Part shown: in pieces, positions 60,197 to 64,000 of the stretch
Numbering within the stretch: the first letter of the stretch is position 1
How the letters are laid out: every line of letters starts with the position of its first letter
Source: Actinotalea solisilvae
GTDB taxonomy: Bacteria > Actinomycetota > Actinomycetes > Actinomycetales > Cellulomonadaceae
DNA: 64,000 nucleotides
Reading direction: 5' to 3'
NCBI RefSeq assembly: GCF_016464425.1
Contig: NZ_JADDKQ010000003.1
Span: 186,001-250,000 of the forward strand
Made by a program: the position numbers and the translations under genes
The notes under the pieces: generated by a model
What the model was told of the DNA's origin: nothing
Databases searched by the model: none
What the model saw: only the letters and a program-made list of their open reading frames with translations

Positions 60197-61351
60197 CGCG
60201 AGCGAGCCGGGACCCGCGAGCAGCGCGCCGAGCGCCGTCGTCACGGGGATCGCCAGGACGAGGCCGATCGACCCGACCAGCGTCCGGACCACCTCCTCCG
60301 CGACCTCGCCCGCGCCGAGCACGTCGAGCACCGCGCGGTCGCTCATCGCGACGAGCAGGACGAGCGGCAGCGCCGCGCCGACGTACGCGAACGCCACCGT
60401 GTAGACGGTCGAGGCGATGTGGTCGCGGCCGATGCGCATGGCGCGCGCGAAGACCTCGCGCCGGCTCGCCGTCGGCGAGGACGCGCGGAGCTCCCACACG
60501 GCGGACGCCTGCGTGATCGTCACGTCGTTGAGCACGCCGAGGCCCGCGAGCACGAGGCCGCAGAGCAGCACGCCGCTCAGCGACAGGTCGGGCGCGAGCT
60601 GGAGCAGGTCGAGCGAGCTCTCGCCGCCGAGACCCGTGAGGTGCGTCGCGCCGGTCGCCCACGCCCCGAGGCCCGCCGTGAGCAGGATGCCGACGACCGT
60701 GCCGACCAGCGCCGTCGAGGTGCGTGCCGAGAACCCGTGCACGAGGTACAGCACGACGACCATGATCCCGACCGCGGACACGACCGCGACCGCCGCCGCG
60801 GGCCGGCCCGCGAGCAGGGCGGGCAGCGTGAACGACGCGAGGCCCGCGAGGGAGAGCCCGAGCCCGAGCAGGGCCGCCGCCCCGCGCAGCCGCGCCACCG
60901 CGACGACGAGCACGGCCATGACGCCCGCGAGCAGCAGCATCGGCGGGCCGCGCACGAAGTCGACGAAGACGTGCGTCGGCGTGCCCGCGGGCGCCCCGGC
61001 GACGGCGTCCGTCGGCAGGACGATGACGCGGACCCGGTCGCCGACGTCGATCTCGGGCAGGTACTCGGGCGGGGCGTGCACCTCGACGTCCTCGCCCTGC
61101 GCCGTCCGGGCGTCGAGCTGCGCGAGCGCGGTCGCCTGCCGGTCGACGGCCGTGACCGTGACCTCCTGGACCGACGAGCCGGGCGCCATGGTCTGCAGCG
61201 TCGGCCGGTCCCCCGCGGGGGCCCGGAGCATTACGGCGCCGACGACGGTCGCGAGCAGCACCGGCGCGAGGAGCGCCGTGAGCAGCAGGCGCGTGCGTCG
61301 GTCGGCCCGGGCCGGTGCGTGGTGCCCGTCGGGGCCGGCGTGGTGGCTCAC
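60149..61351 (-). CDS. YibE/F family membrane protein (second, convergent)
   Basis: Membrane protein of 400 aa from GTG 61351. Same plan as its neighbour: helix, outside domain (TLQTMAPGSSVQEVTVTAVDRQ...VEVHAPPEYLPEIDVGDRVRVIVLP), then about seven helices with GVLNDVTITQASAVWELRASSPTASRREVFARAMRIGRDHIASTVYTVAFAYVGAALPLVLL. The N terminus is His-rich (MSHHAGPDGHHAP). The two proteins clearly descend from one ancestor, and the genes now face each other with overlapping ends. They may form a heterodimer (inference). Confidence 0.88.
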   Translation of the reverse strand: MSHHAGPDGHHAPARADRRTRLLLTALLAPVLLATVVGAVMLRAPAGDRPTLQTMAPGSSVQEVTVTAVDRQATALAQLDARTAQGEDVEVHAPPEYLPEIDVGDRVRVIVLPTDAVAGAPAGTPTHVFVDFVRGPPMLLLAGVMAVLVVAVARLRGAAALLGLGLSLAGLASFTLPALLAGRPAAAVAVVSAVGIMVVVLYLVHGFSARTSTALVGTVVGILLTAGLGAWATGATHLTGLGGESSLDLLQLAPDLSLSGVLLCGLVLAGLGVLNDVTITQASAVWELRASSPTASRREVFARAMRIGRDHIASTVYTVAFAYVGAALPLVLLVAMSDRAVLDVLGAGEVAEEVVRTLVGSIGLVLAIPVTTALGALLAGPGSLASGVDEGGAVRVPVAG

Positions 61352-61433
61352 CGCACGAGCATCGCCCGGCCGACGCCGGGTGGCGGGCGCGCCGCGCCGG
61401 GCCGGGCCCGGACGGGCCGGTCCGGTGAGCCGG

Positions 61434-61805
61434 TCAGGCGAGCCGGTCGGTGGCCGGGTCCGCGGCCGGGTCCGCGGCCGCGCCGGCAGCCGGGTCCGCG
61501 GCCGGGTCCGCGGCCGCGCCGGCAGCCGGGTCGGCGGCCGGGCCGGCAGTCGTGTCGGCCCGGAACATCGCCGCCGCCTCGGTCAGCACGCGCGCGGCGG
61601 CGTCGTCCAGCGCGCCCTCCGCGAGCGCGGCCGTGCCGACGCGCCGGGCGGCCCACGCGCGGGCGAGCGCGTCGCGGGCGGACGCCGCGTCGGCGCCGGG
61701 CACCGCCTCGAGCACCGCGGGCAAGAGCCAGTCGACGTCCACGGTGCCGCTCGGCGGCGCGAAGACGCGTTCACCGCTCACCCAGTCGGTCGGCCCGAGA
61801 CTCAT
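61434..61805 (-). CDS. Small hypothetical protein with Ala/Asp/Pro repeats
   Basis: Protein of 123 aa. The first 85 residues are ordered (SLGPTDWVSGERVFAPPSGTVDVDWLLPAVLEAVPGADAASARDALARAW). The rest is a run of ADPAAG and AADPAA units, encoded by near-identical 36-base DNA repeats about 61450-61540. Family not recognised. Divergent from the PhzF gene with element B between. Confidence 0.55.
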   Translation of the reverse strand: MSLGPTDWVSGERVFAPPSGTVDVDWLLPAVLEAVPGADAASARDALARAWAARRVGTAALAEGALDDAAARVLTEAAAMFRADTTAGPAADPAAGAAADPAADPAAGAAADPAADPATDRLA

Positions 61806-61871
61806 GCGGGCAGTGTGGCAGCCGCCCCGCCCTTCTGCCCCTCCAGCCCCTCCTCTCCCGGCCCTCCGACG

Positions 61872-61949
61872 TCCAGATGCTCGGATGCGAGCGTGTGACG
61901 CAGACGGGGACGTACTCGACGCCGGGTTCTGCACGGATGCTCGGAGCGG
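61872..61949 (+). repeat. Dispersed element, copy B (upstream of the PhzF gene)
   Basis: Begins GTCCAGATGCTCGGATGCG and ends CACGGATGCTCGGAGCG, 32 bases before the ATG at 61981. Partner of copy A at 49631-49715; the outer parts match, the middle about 30 bases only loosely (GACGTACTCGACGCCG against GCGTCCAGTACGCCG). Confidence 0.6.
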
Positions 61950-61980
61950 CGTGCCGTCGCCCTCCCGTACCGTCACGCGC

Positions 61981-62793
61981 ATGATCGCAAGCCCCCCGCC
62001 CGGCACGCGCGCGCGGATCTGGCTGGTCGACGCCTTCGCGACGCGCCGCTTCACCGGGAACCCGGCCGCGGTGGTGCTGCTCGAGGAGTTCGCCGACGAC
62101 GCGCTGCTCCAGGCCGTCGCGGCGGAGAACAACCTCGCCGAGACGGCGTTCCTCGTCCCGGGCGAGGACGGACGCCACCGGCTGCGCTGGTTCACGCCGG
62201 TGGTCGAGGTGCCGCTGTGCGGGCACGCGACGCTCGCGTCGGGCGCCGTCGTGCTCGAGCGGCTCGAGCCGGGACGCGACGAGGTCGTGTTCGAGACCGC
62301 GAGCGGCCCGCTCACCGTGGCGCGCGACGGCGACGGGTACCGGATGGACCTCCCCGCGCGGACCGTGACCCCCGTCCCGACGCCGCCCGCGCTCACCGCG
62401 GCGCTCGGCGTCGCCCCGGTGGAGACCGCCGTCGACGGCGGCAACTACCTCGCCCTCCTCGCGACCGCGGACGACGTCCGGTCGCTCGTCCCCGACCTCG
62501 CCGCGATCGCGCGGCTCGACCGGACCGGCGTCGTCGTCACCGCGGCCGGCGACGGGCCGTACGACCTGGTGAGCCGCTACTTCGCGCCGGCCAAGGGCGT
62601 CCCGGAGGACCCGGTGACCGGAGGTGCGCACTGCGCGCTCGTGCCGTTCTGGGCGGCACGCACCGGCCGGGCCGAGCTCCTCGCACACCAGGCGTCGCGG
62701 CGCGGGGGCGAGCTGCGCTGCCGCCTCGTCGGCGACCGCGTCCACCTGCACGGCGCGTGCGTCTTCTACCTCGAGGGCGAGATCCAGCTCTGA
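61981..62793 (+). CDS. PhzF-family isomerase/epimerase
   Basis: Cytoplasmic protein of 270 aa from ATG 61981. Two pseudo-symmetric hot-dog-like halves as in PhzF and diaminopimelate epimerase: LVDAFATRRFTGNPAAVV, AENNLAETAFLVP with the catalytic Glu, EVPLCGHATLASG and EDPVTGGAHCALVPFW. In phenazine producers PhzF isomerises a dihydro-hydroxyanthranilate; no other phenazine gene is near, so this is a relative of unknown substrate. Confidence 0.92.
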   Translation: MIASPPPGTRARIWLVDAFATRRFTGNPAAVVLLEEFADDALLQAVAAENNLAETAFLVPGEDGRHRLRWFTPVVEVPLCGHATLASGAVVLERLEPGRDEVVFETASGPLTVARDGDGYRMDLPARTVTPVPTPPALTAALGVAPVETAVDGGNYLALLATADDVRSLVPDLAAIARLDRTGVVVTAAGDGPYDLVSRYFAPAKGVPEDPVTGGAHCALVPFWAARTGRAELLAHQASRRGGELRCRLVGDRVHLHGACVFYLEGEIQL

Positions 62794-62849
62794 TCGGTTC
62801 TATTGGCCCGCCGCCGCGGGCTCGGAGTGCTGGGGCGCCGCCCGCCATA

Positions 62850-62942
62850 GACGTGCGGCGCATGTGACGCGTGGGGCTGGTGCGACTCGTGCGAGCCCAC
62901 CCACAGTCTCGTGAACCCCACCAGCACCATGCGCCGCACGTC
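62850..62942. repeat. 93-bp inverted repeat upstream of the helicase gene
   Basis: GACGTGCGGCGCATG (62850-62864) is the exact complement of 62928-62942. Similarity continues inward with gaps (GTGGGG...GACT), giving arms of about 38 bases and a centre of about 17. The gap 62794-63049 shows no gene. Confidence 0.75.
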
Positions 62943-63049
62943 TGCTTCGACGAACGTCGTCCGGCCGGGCACTGGGCTCGCACGCGTCGGACCGCGCCCT
63001 GCGTGAATGGCGGAGCGCCGTCGCGTGAGGTCGGGGAGAATGGTCCGTC

Positions 63050-64000
63050 GTGAGCGAGGAGCCCCAGAGGTCGGCCGCGGACCGGTCCCGGTCCGGGCAG
63101 CGCCGACCCCGCGGGCGGCGCGGTCCGCGCCAGCCCGGCGCTGACGGCGCCCGCACCGACCGGCCCCGGGAAGGGACCGGCCCCCGGGCCGTGCACGACG
63201 CCGGCCGCGAGGCCGCCCGCCGCGCCCGCCGCGCCGAGGTGCGCCAGGGCGTCGTCGTGCCGCCGATCACCTACCCCGAGCAGCTGCCGGTCTCCGCGCG
63301 CCGCGAGGACATCGCGGCCGCGATCCGTGACCACCAGGTGGTGATCGTCGCGGGCGAGACCGGCTCGGGGAAGACGACGCAGCTGCCCAAGATCGCGCTC
63401 GAGCTCGGCCGCGGGCGTGCGGGTCAGATCGGCCACACGCAGCCCCGTCGGATCGCCGCGCGCTCGGTCGCCGAGCGCATCAGCGAGGAGATCACCGGCG
63501 GCTCGGGCGCGCTCGGGTCGATCGTCGGGTACCAGGTCCGCTTCACCGACCAGTCGTCGGAGGAGACGCTGGTCAAGGTCATGACCGACGGCATCCTGCT
63601 CGCGCAGATCCAGCGCGACCCGCAGCTGCTCGCCTACGACACCCTCATCATCGACGAGGCGCACGAGCGCTCGCTCAACATCGACTTCATCCTCGGCTAC
63701 CTCACGCGCCTGCTGCCGAGGCGCCCCGACCTCAAGGTCGTCATCACGTCGGCGACCATCGACTCGGCGCGGTTCGCGCGCCACTTCGCCGGCCCGCCGA
63801 CGCCCGAGCACCCCGACGGTGTCCCCGCGCCCGTGGTCGAGGTGAGCGGTCGCACCTACCCGGTCGAGGTCCGGTACCGCCCCCTGCGCCCCGACGACGA
63901 CGTCGCGCCCGGGGAGGACGACGACCTCGACCTGCCCGACGCCCCGCTCCGGCGCGCGCCCGGGCGCCGCTCCGACGTCGAGGAGCGCGACCTCATGACG
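63050..64000 (+). CDS. hrpA: HrpA-type DEAH RNA helicase (3'-partial)
   Basis: First 317 codons of a large ATP-dependent helicase running off the window. GTG 63050 follows GGGGAGA (63033-63039). A basic Arg/Pro-rich head of about 65 residues is followed by [49 protein letters not shown] (motif I), [16 protein letters not shown] (Ia), [17 protein letters not shown] (II) and [17 protein letters not shown] (III). In the E. coli family HrpA unwinds RNA and rescues stalled ribosomes. The rest lies outside. Confidence 0.93.
   Translation, partial: MSEEPQRSAADRSRSGQRRPRGRRGPRQPGADGARTDRPREGTGPRAVHDAGREAARRARRAEVRQGVVVPPITYPEQLPVSARREDIAAAIRDHQVVIVAGETGSGKTTQLPKIALELGRGRAGQIGHTQPRRIAARSVAERISEEITGGSGALGSIVGYQVRFTDQSSEETLVKVMTDGILLAQIQRDPQLLAYDTLIIDEAHERSLNIDFILGYLTRLLPRRPDLKVVITSATIDSARFARHFAGPPTPEHPDGVPAPVVEVSGRTYPVEVRYRPLRPDDDVAPGEDDDLDLPDAPLRRAPGRRSDVEERDLMT

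Noticed and set aside
61981..62793. Phenazine biosynthesis locus
   Set aside because: Only a PhzF-family gene is present; no other phenazine gene lies nearby and the family has many other members.
62766..62972. Minus-strand small gene over the 93-bp inverted repeat
   Set aside because: Similar peptides appear on both strands because of the palindrome; no codon bias or ribosome site supports a gene.

Overview
The window is very GC-rich, uses many GTG starts and has tightly overlapping stop/start codons. Its gene content (universal stress protein, Rsb-type PP2C phosphatase, AztD, YibE/F pair, DUF4190 proteins, flotillin/NfeD, RecBCD) points to a Gram-positive actinobacterium. A Cellulomonas-like member of the Micrococcales is my best guess, but this is inference from gene content, since no rRNA or tRNA gene was seen. 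No CRISPR array, insertion sequence or transposase was found.

Layout. 1-5.4 kb is a defence-type island: the end of mcrB, mcrC, a drug-efflux-type MFS protein, and a two-gene nucleotidyltransferase (MNT)/HEPN module with its own promoter and repeat operators. 5.4-8.8 kb holds an ATP-grasp protein, a DUF6318 lipoprotein overlapping a PKD-domain secreted protein, and a membrane protein. 8.9-18.0 kb is the recC-recB-recD operon, joined by 4-nt overlaps. 18.2-24.8 kb is mixed accessory material: a chagasin-like lipoprotein, a tandem ABM-like protein, a DHA2 efflux pump, a gene-free stretch with four 39-bp hairpins at 100-bp spacing, a YrdC/Sua5-like protein, a DUF418 membrane protein and small enzymes.

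24.8-33.1 kb is signalling and envelope: a large Rsb-type kinase/PAS/GAF/PP2C protein, a cupin, an OmpA-type lipoprotein with a 17-residue repeat, and a response regulator/histidine kinase/DUF3060 operon. 33.2-45.2 kb contains a divergent glucose-6-phosphate dehydrogenase, a DUF4190/DUF4352 protein, an NfeD/flotillin pair, an MFS protein, a NERD-nuclease helicase, an MT0933-like small protein with a conserved partner, a methyltransferase, purine nucleoside phosphorylase and a DUF2993 protein. 45.3-55.2 kb holds sbcD-sbcC, a YeiH-type exporter, an S9 peptidase and a sortase-anchored GON/Ig-like surface protein. 55.3-64 kb holds a STAS protein, a YbaK deacylase, a tandem universal stress protein, then a probable zinc module (Fur/Zur-like box, aztD, two YibE/F genes overlapping tail to tail), a PhzF-like enzyme and the start of an HrpA-type RNA helicase that runs off the end.

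Two DNA end-processing machines (RecBCD and SbcCD), McrBC restriction, a NERD helicase and the MNT/HEPN module make this segment rich in DNA repair and anti-phage functions. The most unusual non-coding signals are the four-hairpin array, a 24-bp dyad between divergent envelope genes, a dispersed ~80-bp element found twice in the same orientation upstream of genes, and a 93-bp inverted repeat upstream of the helicase gene. Only one gap exceeds 300 bases (20923-21478).
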